DNA from: Trichomonas tenax | Taxonomy: Eukaryota > Parabasalia > Trichomonadida > Trichomonadidae | Direction of reading: 5' to 3' | NCBI GenBank assembly: GCA_023091735.1 | Contig: JALKBU010000024.1 | Coordinates: 62,001-126,000 of the forward strand | Length of the DNA stretch: 64,000 nucleotides | Shown: in pieces, positions 29,134 through 39,998 of the stretch | Position numbering within the stretch: the first letter of the stretch is position 1 | Layout of the letters: each line of letters begins with the position of its first letter | Notes under the pieces: model-generated | What the model was told of the DNA's origin: nothing | Seen by the model: only the letters and a program-made list of their open reading frames with translations | Databases searched by the model: none | Translations under genes and position numbers: made by a program

Positions 29134-31995
29134 ATGGGAGATATCCTAATTGAAAAATTCAAATGGGTTCATTTCTTTAAGAAGACGTATGATAAAATAG
29201 ACCATGCATTCAAAGCTGTTGCATATTGTAGCAACTCAATTCAAGTGATTTCAAATCAATTATCAGATTTTTTTGATAAATTCAGCAGAAAAGATATAAA
29301 CACGAATCTATCAGTGTATCAATCATCGAAATGTTACGAGTTTTCTAAAGGATGTGCAGCATTGATCGGTTTTTGTTTTTCATTGACCGAATTTCGCTGG
29401 TTATCGTATTTTCTACAATATGAACTTCATGACCCATACGAAGTGATGTCAAAACTGTGGGATTGCTGGCAAGAATGTTCAGAATCACTTCAATTTACTT
29501 CGTTTGAGTACAAAGAATTGCTGATGTTCGCTTTTGGGCAAGATCTTATAAAAGTACACTCATTGTTGACATCACACATGAAAAATATTCCATTAAGATA
29601 CAAAGATTTAGTAAACACTAGATTATCTCAAATCCAAAGCAGTTTGCACATAACTTCAATGCAAGAAGACCCATGGAAGAACCCGTACATCATTAAACAC
29701 TCTGAATGGACAATTGTTAAAAAAAATGTCGGAATCGGAGGATATGCAAATGTTCATTTAGCGAAACTTCGAGGAACTGATGAGCTTGTTGCCGTGAAAG
29801 AGATGAAGACAAGCCAGCTTTATGCTCGACGTATCACATACATGAAACGTGAAATTAACACATTAATGAATCTTCAGCATCCAAATATGATTAAATTGAT
29901 TGGCATTACAGTGACACCGCCTTTTTGCATCGTCACGAATTATATTCCAAACGGAAGTTTAACTGATTACATTATAGGAAATGGACCATTGACATCGAAA
30001 GGAACTCCTATATTTAGGTTAAAAGTCATGCTTGATTCTGCACGTGCCATGGAGTATCTTCATGCACTTGGAATGATGCATCGTGATTTTAAGCCGCCAA
30101 ACATTTTGATCGATGAACAAGGCCGTGGAGTCGTTTGTGATTTCGGCCTTTCAAGGTCTAACAAAGGAAAGATTTCCGGCGAGTTAGGAACAATGCAATG
30201 GATTGCACCAGAACTGTTGAATTACGGTGAGCCATATGATGAATCAGTTGATGTTTACGCTTTTGGCATCACATTGTGGTGTGTTGCAACATCAAAGAAT
30301 CCATATAATGGCCTCAGACAAATGCAGTTTGCAAATCTTGTTATTTGGCATAACATGAGACCTGATATTCCAACAGAACAACCTCCTGAATTCACAAACT
30401 TGATGATCAGATGCTGGGACGCAAATCCGAAGAAGAGACCAACATTTAAGCAGATAAGAGAGGAGCTTGAATCAGGAAAAGTTTTGATGAAAGGTGTTGA
30501 TAAGAATGAATTCATGGATTATGTCAAGAAGTCATCGAAAGCACACTTAGATGTTCTCCAGAAATTGAAGACAATGAAGTCTCCTGCTCAAAAGGCTCTC
30601 GACAAGATTAAGAAAGTATCTCCATATTCACTTGAAGCACCGTATTTACTTGAAACTATTATCAATGGAAATTTAGCTACATCAGATATTATTGATAAAG
30701 TTTCGCAGATGATTGCTATTCAAGATTCATCTGAACTTGCAAAGAAAGCTGTTGAACTAATGATTGATGATCAAAAAGAAGACTATGATAGAATAGCAAA
30801 CTCCCTTCTCTCGATATTTAATTACGATCCCGAATATGTTATCACTATTGTTAGACGCATTTCACGTGGTATCAAAAACAAGCGTGAGTTTATTTCTAAG
30901 ATTATCTATCCAGGAGTCACACAAAGTCCTCAGTTAATTGATTTGATTGATGCTGTTGATTCTCTTGAAAATATTTATTTTGTATTAGATGCTTTAGAGG
31001 ATAGATTTGCTCCATTGATGCTTCAGCTTTATATCAACAAATTCGGTCTCTTTAGAGAAGTCATTCAAGCAGCATTTTGCAGCTTTGAGTGCATGAAATG
31101 CATCATTAAGCAATTAAAGTCTCAGCAAAGATTAGAACAGTTTGGTGATGAATTGAAAGTTCTTTATATATTAACTGTTATAGCCACAAAATCATGGGTT
31201 AATGATGAAGATAAGATAACCCAAATGCTTGATACGTTATCACCATCAATGAAGAAGTCTCCAGCGGGTTTAGCAACTGCCGAAATACTGAATGCTGCTT
31301 GTCAGATCCCTACAACCAGAGAGATTGTTCAGAATGGAGATTATTGGAGTTTGATTGCTGAAATGTTCTTATCAAGAAATGAGACAGTTGTTGATACAAC
31401 ATTTAAGATACTAAAGATGCTGAAAGTTCCTGAGAAATACAGAAGCATCATCTTTGAGAATGCTGTGAAATGCTTTGAAACAACAAAGAGTGATAATGTT
31501 TTCAAGTTTATTCTACAGCGTTTCGATGAATACATTAGTGTTGATTCCACAAAATTCATAACTTTATGTCTTTTGTTTATGGAATCAAATCACAAAGTTA
31601 ATCTCGAGAGAATCAAAGCTTTAATCAAATCAAATATCAATATCTCATTTGACGAAGCACTTTCTGAAGCATTATCGAGAGCACTACAGAAGACAGACAA
31701 CAACACAACACTCGGCATTGGCATTTTCATATTGAAGAATATGAAAACAAAGAATGTTTCAAAAATCGTTTCCTCAATATTAAATTATATGTATAACTCA
31801 CGTCCGCCATTTTCAGTCGCATCCCCTTATTTCGAGATACTTCTCAGAGCGATGAATGACATCGAAGTCATCAAGATATTAGTGAAACACAATTTTTCAT
31901 TATATTTGCATCATATTCCTATATTATACCCTCGTGAAGATAACATACCAAATATCATTGCTCAATTTGGCGAGGTTTTCCAAAAATTTGTTTGA
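29134..31995 (+). CDS. TKL-family protein kinase with helical N- and C-terminal regions
   Basis: A 953-aa protein. Residues 1-190 are helical and of unknown role. The kinase domain spans about 193-460, with glycine loop GIGGYANVH (200-208), the ATP-anchoring Lys222 (VAVKEMK), HRDFKPPN (catalytic D318), CDFGLSR (metal-binding D336), the activation end GTMQWIAPELL and the closing CWDANPKKRPTF. All catalytic residues are present, so activity is expected. The substitution HRDFKPPN for the usual HRDLKxxN is typical of TKL relatives. The ~490-residue tail is entirely helical and HEAT/ARM-like. Trichomonads have a greatly expanded TKL family of this build. The protein at 45802-48156 in this window has the same three-part architecture. 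Substrates are unknown. Confidence 0.9.
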   Translation: MGDILIEKFKWVHFFKKTYDKIDHAFKAVAYCSNSIQVISNQLSDFFDKFSRKDINTNLSVYQSSKCYEFSKGCAALIGFCFSLTEFRWLSYFLQYELHDPYEVMSKLWDCWQECSESLQFTSFEYKELLMFAFGQDLIKVHSLLTSHMKNIPLRYKDLVNTRLSQIQSSLHITSMQEDPWKNPYIIKHSEWTIVKKNVGIGGYANVHLAKLRGTDELVAVKEMKTSQLYARRITYMKREINTLMNLQHPNMIKLIGITVTPPFCIVTNYIPNGSLTDYIIGNGPLTSKGTPIFRLKVMLDSARAMEYLHALGMMHRDFKPPNILIDEQGRGVVCDFGLSRSNKGKISGELGTMQWIAPELLNYGEPYDESVDVYAFGITLWCVATSKNPYNGLRQMQFANLVIWHNMRPDIPTEQPPEFTNLMIRCWDANPKKRPTFKQIREELESGKVLMKGVDKNEFMDYVKKSSKAHLDVLQKLKTMKSPAQKALDKIKKVSPYSLEAPYLLETIINGNLATSDIIDKVSQMIAIQDSSELAKKAVELMIDDQKEDYDRIANSLLSIFNYDPEYVITIVRRISRGIKNKREFISKIIYPGVTQSPQLIDLIDAVDSLENIYFVLDALEDRFAPLMLQLYINKFGLFREVIQAAFCSFECMKCIIKQLKSQQRLEQFGDELKVLYILTVIATKSWVNDEDKITQMLDTLSPSMKKSPAGLATAEILNAACQIPTTREIVQNGDYWSLIAEMFLSRNETVVDTTFKILKMLKVPEKYRSIIFENAVKCFETTKSDNVFKFILQRFDEYISVDSTKFITLCLLFMESNHKVNLERIKALIKSNINISFDEALSEALSRALQKTDNNTTLGIGIFILKNMKTKNVSKIVSSILNYMYNSRPPFSVASPYFEILLRAMNDIEVIKILVKHNFSLYLHHIPILYPREDNIPNIIAQFGEVFQKFV

Positions 31996-32229
31996 ATAAA
32001 ATATTGTTTTGAATTGCGATAATAATTATTAATATCTATGATAAAAAAACAAACAAACAAAGCAAATGCAGCCAAGGAAGTCCCTAAATCCAGATATCGA
32101 TTTCGTGATCAAAAGATATTCATAAACAAATATAACAAGTATTTACGCCTGGATTAGAAATTTCGATTTTTTGCATTTGTTTTGATTGTTTGGGCGAATT
32201 TTGATTTTTCCAATATTAATATAAAGGAT

Positions 32230-32454
32230 TTATTCGCTCTTCTTGTCAAGAACGATGACTTCGAGGGACTCTGGGATTGAGTTCTGGACAAGCTCGACGA
32301 ACTTTGGCTTGACAGAGAGAGTGTAGAGATACTTTGTTGTGCGAAGTTTGAACTTTGTGTTATCATCGTTGACCTTCTTTACCTTGACCCACTTAGCGTC
32401 GGAACGGGCGGCGAGGGCAAGGAATTCCTTTGGAGTGGTGACCTGCTTTGGCAT
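32230..32454 (-). CDS. RPL38: Ribosomal protein eL38
   Basis: A 74-aa cytosolic large-subunit ribosomal protein. The sequence MPKQVTTPKEFLALAARSDA, the KVKKVNDDNTKFKLRTTKYL core and the SLEVIVLDKKSE end match eukaryotic L38e over its whole length (usually about 70 aa). The start is the ATG at 32454; frame upstream of it to 32532 is leader. The immediate leader has TTTTCAAGAG rather than a perfect TCAYWW. A TGACA/TGTCA-type pair lies farther upstream (32578-32602). Confidence 0.95.
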   Translation of the reverse strand: MPKQVTTPKEFLALAARSDAKWVKVKKVNDDNTKFKLRTTKYLYTLSVKPKFVELVQNSIPESLEVIVLDKKSE

Positions 32455-33506
32455 CTCTCTTGAAAAGGCCGACCAAAGGCGCCAGTTTACAATAACCGTA
32501 CATTTCTGACATATAAATATTTTACATGACATTTTCTCAGAAATTCCAATTATTAAATTTACAAAAACATACTTAATCTGACAGATCTTTTTTACATGAC
32601 AAAAAAAGTTTTTTATTTCTCGAATGATTCATGATACGTGCTAAGGGATACGCCTATTTCCGAACCGACTATTATATGCCAGCAAGGCATATGCGTAATT
32701 ATCAAACCAAAACGTGACACTCTTAACCTTATTCAAAAATCTTTCTCGAAGCATTTAAACGCAAAATTTCTCTATAGCTAAAGGTATATGTAATGTATGT
32801 AATATATCAAATACTTCTAAAGGTAACATATCTTATTGTTTTGAAGTATTGCCTCCTATTTATCATTTTGATCTTTTAATAATTTCTCAAAAACATAAAA
32901 ATGGATTTTCGATATGTTTAATCGCTAACTATATTTAAAATGTATTAAAGAGTATACTTAACTGGTCAAAATGAGCCATGATCATAAAAAAAATTGAGCC
33001 TTAAGTTTTGGCTCACAGTAAGTATACAGCTCGTGTGTGAGTTGGAGATTTAATGGCTTGAGTGTGGAAGGATGGCTAACTTAACTTTTACAGATACGAA
33101 TAGCATTTTGCAAATAATGTGAGTTTTTAAAGCTATAAATATCGCGTAAGTTACTTTCATGTGCTGGAAAATGCAGTAATGAATGTTTGAATACACTAGC
33201 GTAACAAGAAGCATGAGATGTTGGAAGCATCTCGTTATGAATAGGTTTTTAGGAAAATATATTCGAATCAGAGTGTTCATTTACATGAGGATATCTGAAA
33301 TATGCAACATAAATAAGGATTCTAGGTTATAACGAATCTAAGAAAAAATGTCAGAATTAACTTATGAATGCCAAAAAAAAATTATAGGTGTTGTTTAAAG
33401 CTGGAAATTAAATTGCAGAGAATATCATTCTTAAACAATTTTGAAAAATGTCGAAATGCAATAAATAAATTTTTGATTGGATTAAAAATAAAATATTTTT
33501 TGTTGA
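32455..33506. other. Intergenic region, no gene seen
   Basis: Start of a 5.8-kb gene desert. Short frames here look noncoding. Confidence 0.4.
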
Positions 33507-34171
33507 TTTTATGATATTTCAAATCTATGATATTAGCCAATGAGTGTGATGGGGAAATCCAGGAATGCTCAAGACTAGGCTGGCGGTTAAATATCTGTAA
33601 TATTTGTGAGTCTGACCACATTACAAATAACTCAATTGCTAAACCTTGAAACTACATGCAAATTGCATTCCATGGTTTGACTAGGAATATTCACAGTTTT
33701 TTTTCTTTTTGTTATTGTCAAAATTTATTGAATTTTTCGGGCTATAATAATAACTAAAAATATAGTGTATTGTAAAGATCCGAACGATCTAACTACGGAA
33801 CAATATAGAGATGTATATCTTCCATTGAGGACATGAAGAAAATCGATTTATATGAATGATACAAAGAGATATATGCATAGCAGTGTTAAGAAATATTTGA
33901 AATGTAAAATTTGAAAAATTTAATGAAAATATAATCTACATATAATAGATAGTATAGAAATATCATTTAATCAAATTGTTCAAAATCGAAAATTTTGCAA
34001 AAAAAAAACGATGAATATTCTTAGTCAAACCATGGCATGCAATTGAGTTATTTGTAATGTGGGGAGACTCACAAATATTACAGATATTTGATCGCCAGCC
34101 TCGGCGCGGACATTCCTGGATTTCCCCACCACACACATTGGCTAATATCACAGATTCGAAATATCATAAAA
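33507..34171. mobile_element. Foldback element A (arms ~198 and 171 bp)
   Basis: The left arm 33507-33704 and the right arm 34001-34171 are inverted copies. Shared blocks include ATGATATTTC, GATATTAGCCAATG, GGGGAAATCCAGGAATG, AAATATCTGTAATATTTG and CCATGGTTTGACTA. The right arm has lost about 27 bp. The ~300-bp loop is unique. The arms are related to, but clearly diverged from, those of element B (35105-35794). It encodes no protein; parallel short frames in both arms are by-products of the inversion. Confidence 0.72.
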
Positions 34172-35104
34172 TTAACCAATTTTTTCAACCAACTAATATT
34201 GTTAAAAGGATAAAAAATGATCAGTATCAGAGGCGAACTCATGTTATGCGCGACGTTCCTAGGCATTATAGCAATTATGCAACTTTGACATATAAATTCA
34301 CTTATAAAATTTCATCTATTTAAACATTTTCCCAATTCATAATCTCATGATCCTAAGTTAGTCAAGCCATATCATCCTTTGAAGTATATAATATACATAA
34401 TACCATGAAGCTATGATTTAAGTTTACTGAATATCCTAAGGCAAGAGGGGAGTGTCACAACGTTTTCAAATCATAATATAACTTTATTTTTTTCCTCAAA
34501 ATATCACAGCTTTGCCCTAATGCTTATGTAATCATTATAATTTTTCCTTATTAGAAAGCTGTAATGTGGTAAATGCATAGACAGTGTAGGTGTCAGACGC
34601 CCGAATTTCGCTAACCATACAGAACTGCTGTCAGATTAAAAAATCATCTTATAGCAACAACGAAAACTTAAAGTGGGAAAAAAGGTTGGTTCATACAATT
34701 AGTTTTTTGAATGACTGATATTTATGTAGGTATTGAGTTCGAATGAGATTGTGCACCTTTTTTCTTTTTGGAAAAAAGTGTTTTTTAAAGAAATAAACAT
34801 AAACATAATTAAATAATGCATGGTTGGGTATTGCTGTGATGCATGCAGTTCTGTTCTGATATGATAAGAATGAATATTAAAGGATGAGAAAATGATTTGA
34901 TTCAACAATGGGTCCTCCACGAAAATTTTTCTTGATACTCAAGGCATATCTCTAGAATGTTGTGTCCATAATACGGATAAATGTTATAGCTTAAAATGTA
35001 AATAATCCAATAAATTTAAAGCGAATGTTTTTGGAGACAATTTACATGGCAAATTTTTATCATATATTGATTTGGCTTGTTACATCTTAGAAATGCAATT
35101 TTCC
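34172..35104. other. Spacer between foldback elements
   Basis: AT-rich, with no gene or RNA recognised. Confidence 0.4.
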
Positions 35105-35794
35105 GAATATATGAAATGCAAAGTGCTTGCTGTTAAGCTGGGTGTGGAAATTAAAGAATGCCCATGTTTAAACTTGTGATTAAATACCTGTAATATTTGA
35201 GAGACTTTCTGATTAAAATATAACTCATTTGTTATGCATCGAAACTATATGCAAATTGCATTCCATAGTTTGGCTAAGAATAACCATCGATTTTTTCCTT
35301 TTTTAGTTTTCCTCAAATTTCGAAAATTCTAATTAATGATAATTTCTAGTTTAACATGCTTTTGATGACCAATTAAATCTATTCTTAAGAATCTTTGAGA
35401 TTCTGTTTTTTTAATCTAGCCAAGATTTCTTTGCTTATAACTCTTCAAATATGATGTTTTACAAGATTACATGTCTGAACCAGACTGGGGATATAACAAT
35501 AGATAAATGCACATTGTAAAATAATAACAAAAACCGGTGTACGACTGAATTCTAGTCATATTTTTACACCGAGCAAGCACTTTTGAGAAAAACTAAAAAA
35601 GGAAAAAATCGATGGTTATTCTTAGCCAAACTATGGAGTGCAATTTGCATATAGTTTCGATGCATAACAAATGAGTTATATTTTAATCAGAAAGTCTCTC
35701 AAATATTACAGGTATTTAATCACAAGTTTAAACATGGGCATTCTTTAATTTCCACACCCAGCTTATCAGAAAGCACTTTCCATTTCATATATTC
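35105..35794. mobile_element. Foldback element B (213-bp arms, ~98% identical)
   Basis: The left arm 35105-35317 and the right arm 35581-35794 are inverted copies with only about five differences. They enclose a 263-bp loop. The arms contain AATGCCCATGTTTAAACTTG, TAAATACCTGTAATATTTG and GCAAATTGCAYTCCATAGTT. Transcription through it would give a long double-stranded RNA hairpin. The high arm identity means recent formation or gene conversion. No transposase or coding frame is present, so movement would need a helper in trans. Confidence 0.82.
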
Positions 35795-38230
35795 TTAAAA
35801 AAGTCGACAAACAATAAATGTTAAAAATTTCATTTGAATTTATTTTTTCCCTGTTTTCATATTAAATCAGAAATGCATCTGCTTTGCAAACATATACCTT
35901 AACAAATTATTCATCATCATTATTTTTGACACTCTCTCTTACATTTTTGACAATAAATTGTTATTTTTGACAATATGTATTAAAGGCGTTATATATCTGC
36001 ACATGATTATAATATCTGAGAAATTCTTTATGATTAGAATATCATACGCGTGTGCAACGACAAATTTATGACAGAGATGCGCAAAATTGCATCAACATAT
36101 AGTTATGGAATGTTTCACGCTATTTTCTCCTTTTATATATATTGAAATGTGTAATAATCCACTTAAAAATGTTGATATAATCAGTATATATAAATGGACT
36201 TTCAAAATCAACAATAGTGTCGATATCAAAATCTAATCTATGATATTTCAATTAGAAATTAGACAAAAATGATATATTTAAACATCCTATATATTATGGG
36301 TATTATTGTGTTAAATAAAATAACAAAAATGAAAAAATCAAATTGGGTGATTTGAACCGCTGCCACCAAAAAATGGACCCGCTGAACTTTAATTAATTCT
36401 ATTAAAATTTCATTAGATAAATATAAGATCTTCGTATTTGACTTGATTTTGCTTATATTTCCTGATCTGCCAATATATTAACAGACACATGATAATTAGC
36501 AATAGAAGTGATCATTGCTAAATAGCTTTATTGAGATTTCAGTCTTATCTATAATTTCAGTTTCGATATAAATACGCGTGTTTCCTATATGGAACTATAG
36601 TTCAAATACACAGTTAATATCATAATAGAAATTGTGTGTCTAACTTTTAATAAAATCAAAAATATCTCATTTCAATGGTATAAAAGCTTGATATAATAAT
36701 TTATGATTTCAAGATTTGTAATATAAATGTGAAGCAGTGATATGGCCACCTATAAACAATGGCATGATCAGTTGCCTCAAATAGGCATGTGGCAGATTTT
36801 CAATATGAAATGATTCAGTAGATAAATCCATGAATCTTTGCACATCGTTATTATCCCATATGCAAATGGAGATGGTGGTACTCTCTTCGGCAATAGAGGG
36901 TACTTGAACTAAAAAAATAAGAAAAGTCTCTCACTTGTCTGACACCCTAAAATTATTTTGTAATATGTTAATGGATGCATGATTCTAGACCCCAAATTTT
37001 ATACGACCATTTTGCCAAGAATTCAAATTTGAGAACAACTGATTCAGTGCGGTTAGCAAAAAACCAACACTGCAGATTTTGTACGTTTACAATTCATATT
37101 GAAATAATTAAATTTTTGCATAATAGTATCTCAAAATTGAGATGAAATCTCAATTTTAATCTAATATTATGGCAAACTTTATTTCAATTATGAACAAAAA
37201 AAAAATCATCACATTAATTTTTTATCGTTCAAAATTGCGATATTGATTTCTTGAATTTTTCAAACGGCTTTCCATCAAGATCACATTAAATGTGATCACA
37301 ATTTATTTCTAGCAACTCATTGAATTGGAATCTATTTTTTATTCATATTATGATACAGCATTTTAAATAAAAATTAGTGTTTGTCAAAACCGCTTTGTAA
37401 ACAAATGGCTCTAGTCATGAAGGCATTCTTTTCGCTATAAAAACTCCAACCTTTTCAATCGCTCGCTAGCTTGATCTATAAAGAAATTAATTCTACACCT
37501 TCTATCCTACCAGAAACATGAAAAGCTTTACTTATTCAAAAATAATTTCGTCGAAAGTTTTCATACCTTCATTCTTTCGAGTTTGAAACTCATTCCTATC
37601 GGCAGGAATGTATCGGCCTTTTACTCCATTTGATATTAGATTCTTAGCTAATTTATCAATAATGCAAAAATTTTAGAAATTGAAGAATATCATTCTAACA
37701 TGGTAATTTAACAATTTTATTTCTAAAAAATTGAAATATTTATTTTTTGTAAACAATAGAATTATCCGAAAAGTCACCCCTAATCCAATTTGAAAAATTC
37801 AATGGATCAAAATTTTAGAATCAAAACAAAACGACCGACTTTCCAACAGGCAGGCATAAGAAACTATTCCGGGTTGAGATTTTGCCAGTTTGTTTATGGA
37901 ACTCAGAGATTGTCAAATGTCTTTGTCTGCCATACACAATCTGTGACAAAAAATTACAATTTACGTGACAGAAACTATTATTTTAATTTTTGAGACAGTC
38001 TGTTCGCAAATTAAAATGATTGAAAGGGTCTTGCATAATTAATAAGGGGAATAAAAATTTTAAGATGTTAAAATGATTATTCAGATTAGAGTAAATTTAA
38101 TTGCGATAAAATTTATAACTTTTAAATTTTTGAGAGTGCTCTTATCGTATGAAAAACAACACGAATACAAACACCCATAGCATCATAAAAACCACACAAA
38201 TCGTTAAACCGCTAATGATGAAAAAGTGCG
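35795..38230. other. AT-rich gene desert
   Basis: About 2.4 kb with no convincing gene. It contains a cluster of TTGACA words (35930-35975), a GTACTCTC..GAGGGTAC hairpin near 36880-36905 and a perfect CATTCCT/AGGAATG hairpin near 37590-37610. The 67-codon frame at 37790-37993 begins with TTG and has no family resemblance. Confidence 0.4.
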
Positions 38231-38236
38231 TCATAG
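38231..38236 (+). promoter_or_regulatory. Initiator-like TCATAG of the bZIP-like gene
   Basis: TCATAG lies with its A 15 nt before the ATG at 38248, which favours that start over the upstream ATG at 38149. Confidence 0.4.
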
Positions 38237-38247
38237 TGAATTGCTGC

Positions 38248-38601
38248 ATGGCGTCTTCAATGAGTGAAAACTTCCAGAGCGAGTTTGCAGCGATAATCAA
38301 CTCGTATGGCAATTACCAAACAGATCAAATGATGTCGAGCATGAAAAAACAGTCCAAAAAAAGAATAGGCAAAAGGGAGCAGCTAAAAAGATTAAAGGAG
38401 GAAAACATGCAACTCTTAGACTTGATCGCTAAGAAGCAGCAAGAAATTGCAGCAAAGGAGGCACAGAATTCGATGATGGAAAAGCAATTAACTTTCTTTC
38501 GGAATCAAATCCAAGAGGCCTTGCCATTACATCCAGAACTAGAAGAGAAAGCTAAGAAGTTACTAGAGAAATCATCTGAGCTTCCTCCTCAGCAAAAATA
38601 A
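38248..38601 (+). CDS. Small coiled-coil, bZIP-like protein
   Basis: A 117-aa protein. A strongly basic segment (KKQSKKRIGKREQLKRLK) runs directly into a coiled coil with heptad-spaced leucines (LKEENMQLLDLIAKKQQEIAAKE...MEKQLTFF). That is the layout of a bZIP dimeric DNA-binding protein. However, the signature N-x3-A-x2-[ST]-R basic motif is not clearly present, so DNA binding is uncertain. The C-terminus is proline-rich (SSELPPQQK). The start at 38248 (MASSMSENF) is supported by an initiator-like site; the frame continues upstream to an ATG at 38149 that is less likely. It could equally be a structural coiled-coil protein. Confidence 0.6.
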   Translation: MASSMSENFQSEFAAIINSYGNYQTDQMMSSMKKQSKKRIGKREQLKRLKEENMQLLDLIAKKQQEIAAKEAQNSMMEKQLTFFRNQIQEALPLHPELEEKAKKLLEKSSELPPQQK

Positions 38602-38941
38602 TTATTTATTTTTTTTTATATTTCTATGTTTTGTTTTGTGTATAAAATATAATATATTAGATTGTTAATAAGCTATTGAATAGCTATTAATGTTTCGATT
38701 CTGAGTTCAAATAATCATTTTTTTGCATTTATTTAGATATTTCAATATTCGTTCATTTTATTAGTCATGCTGAAGATATGTTCAGTCAAATCCACCAAGC
38801 ACAATGATCTCATCAACATTTAATTATGGATGATATCAAAATGAATTTTGGATGTTAGTTGAGCTATCAATTTTTTCCACCCAAAATATGAACACAATCC
38901 TATCATATACGTTTTGATTTACACATAATTTTTACAAACAA
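38602..38941. other. Convergent intergenic region
   Basis: Lies between the 3' ends of the bZIP-like gene and the CaMKK-like kinase gene. Nothing recognisable is present. Confidence 0.4.
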
Positions 38942-39982
38942 TCATTGTGGAATTTCTTCTTCATAGTCTATTTCATGTGCGTTATGCTCATCTATTGGTC
39001 TAGAGTTCTCGAAAAATGAATGGTTTGCTATTTCCTCGAAAGTATAACGCTGTGATGGATCCTTACTCAGTATATGCTCAAGTAGATCAACAAGATCAGA
39101 CGAAGTGCCTTCAGGAATTTCTAGTTTCTTATTACGTAGACGATCTGTGACCATTAATATCGTGTTAGCAACAGGAAGACCATCACATTCACCAATAGTG
39201 AATGGAAAATAGCCAAAATAGCAGCTGTATAGGGAAATCCCGTAAGCCCATACATCAGCAGGCTTTGGCTTGAACTCATTTACTTCGCATTCTTCAGGAC
39301 TGAGAAAAGCAGGCGAACCTTTCGTGTCTAGCAAGCACGCATCATCGGACTCAATTTCTTGTGATACAGAAAGATCAGTCACTACAAAATAAATTTCAGA
39401 AAATGCAAGCATGTTTTCTGGCTTAATATCTCGATGCACTACGTTTTTAGAGTGCATATAAGCAAGTCCAATTGCAATCTGATGGAAGCATGCGTTGATT
39501 TGATCGATATTTAGCTTCTTTTCATCAATCAATGTTTTCACGTTGCCTAATGGTGCAAAAGGAGTGATTATTATCAAGCTATTTGTTTTATCATCGTTAA
39601 ATGCTTCAATAAGAGATATAACATATCTATGATCTAGTTTTGCCATGATATCAAGTTCTCTTTGGATAGCAACATATAGAGGTTCCTCATCTGTTAATGT
39701 TGGCCTAGTGATTCTTTCATTATCATACACTTTTCCTGCAAATATCTCTCTTGTTTGTTCAAACACGGTTTTATAGACTCTAGACATTGCACCTCTTCCT
39801 ATTTCGTTCAAAAATCTATACCCGTTAACTACAGAGTCTTCAGATGCAACAAAATCCGAAAAAGTATAAGTATTTCGAACAGGAATTACTATTGATACAG
39901 GAACATCGTCGCTGTAATAGTTTTCTGATGAACCTATATCATTTGCAACATTGTCCTTGTTTCTAGAACAACAAATGCCCAT
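38942..39982 (-). CDS. Myristoylated CaMKK/LKB1-related Ser/Thr kinase
   Basis: A 346-aa protein. MGICCSRNK is an N-myristoylation plus dual palmitoylation motif, so membrane anchoring is likely. The kinase domain fills residues ~55-326: glycine loop IGRGAMSRVYK (61-71), Lys84 (FAGKVY), HRDIKPEN (catalytic D185), a metal-binding site that reads TDLS (D203) where DFG is usual, activation-segment end KGSPAFLSPEE (221-231) and DVWAYGISLY. The long insertion after the ATP lysine and the GSPAFLSPE signature resemble CaMKK and SNF1-activating kinases, which phosphorylate AMPK-type kinases. Loss of the DFG glycine is seen in some active kinases but may change regulation. The acidic tail (EIDYEEEIPQ) is short and no calmodulin site is evident. 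An initiator lies 14 nt upstream of the ATG. Confidence 0.87.
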   Translation of the reverse strand: MGICCSRNKDNVANDIGSSENYYSDDVPVSIVIPVRNTYTFSDFVASEDSVVNGYRFLNEIGRGAMSRVYKTVFEQTREIFAGKVYDNERITRPTLTDEEPLYVAIQRELDIMAKLDHRYVISLIEAFNDDKTNSLIIITPFAPLGNVKTLIDEKKLNIDQINACFHQIAIGLAYMHSKNVVHRDIKPENMLAFSEIYFVVTDLSVSQEIESDDACLLDTKGSPAFLSPEECEVNEFKPKPADVWAYGISLYSCYFGYFPFTIGECDGLPVANTILMVTDRLRNKKLEIPEGTSSDLVDLLEHILSKDPSQRYTFEEIANHSFFENSRPIDEHNAHEIDYEEEIPQ

Positions 39983-39992
39983 CAGTTAATAA

Positions 39993-39998
39993 TTATGA
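39993..39998 (-). promoter_or_regulatory. Initiator (TCATAA) of the CaMKK-like gene
   Basis: TCATAA on the minus strand, A 14 nt before the ATG at 39982. Confidence 0.6.

Noticed and set aside
33382..34323. Two similar frames (MWSDSQILQIF and MWGDSQILQIF) as a gene pair
   Set aside because: They are the two arms of foldback element A; the similarity comes from the inverted repeat, not from selection on protein.
34588..36948. GGTGTCAGAC on opposite strands as ends of a 2.4-kb element
   Set aside because: Only 10 nt match and the flanks differ; expected by chance at this scale.
37790..37993. 67-codon frame
   Set aside because: Begins with TTG, has no domain resemblance and sits in a gene desert.
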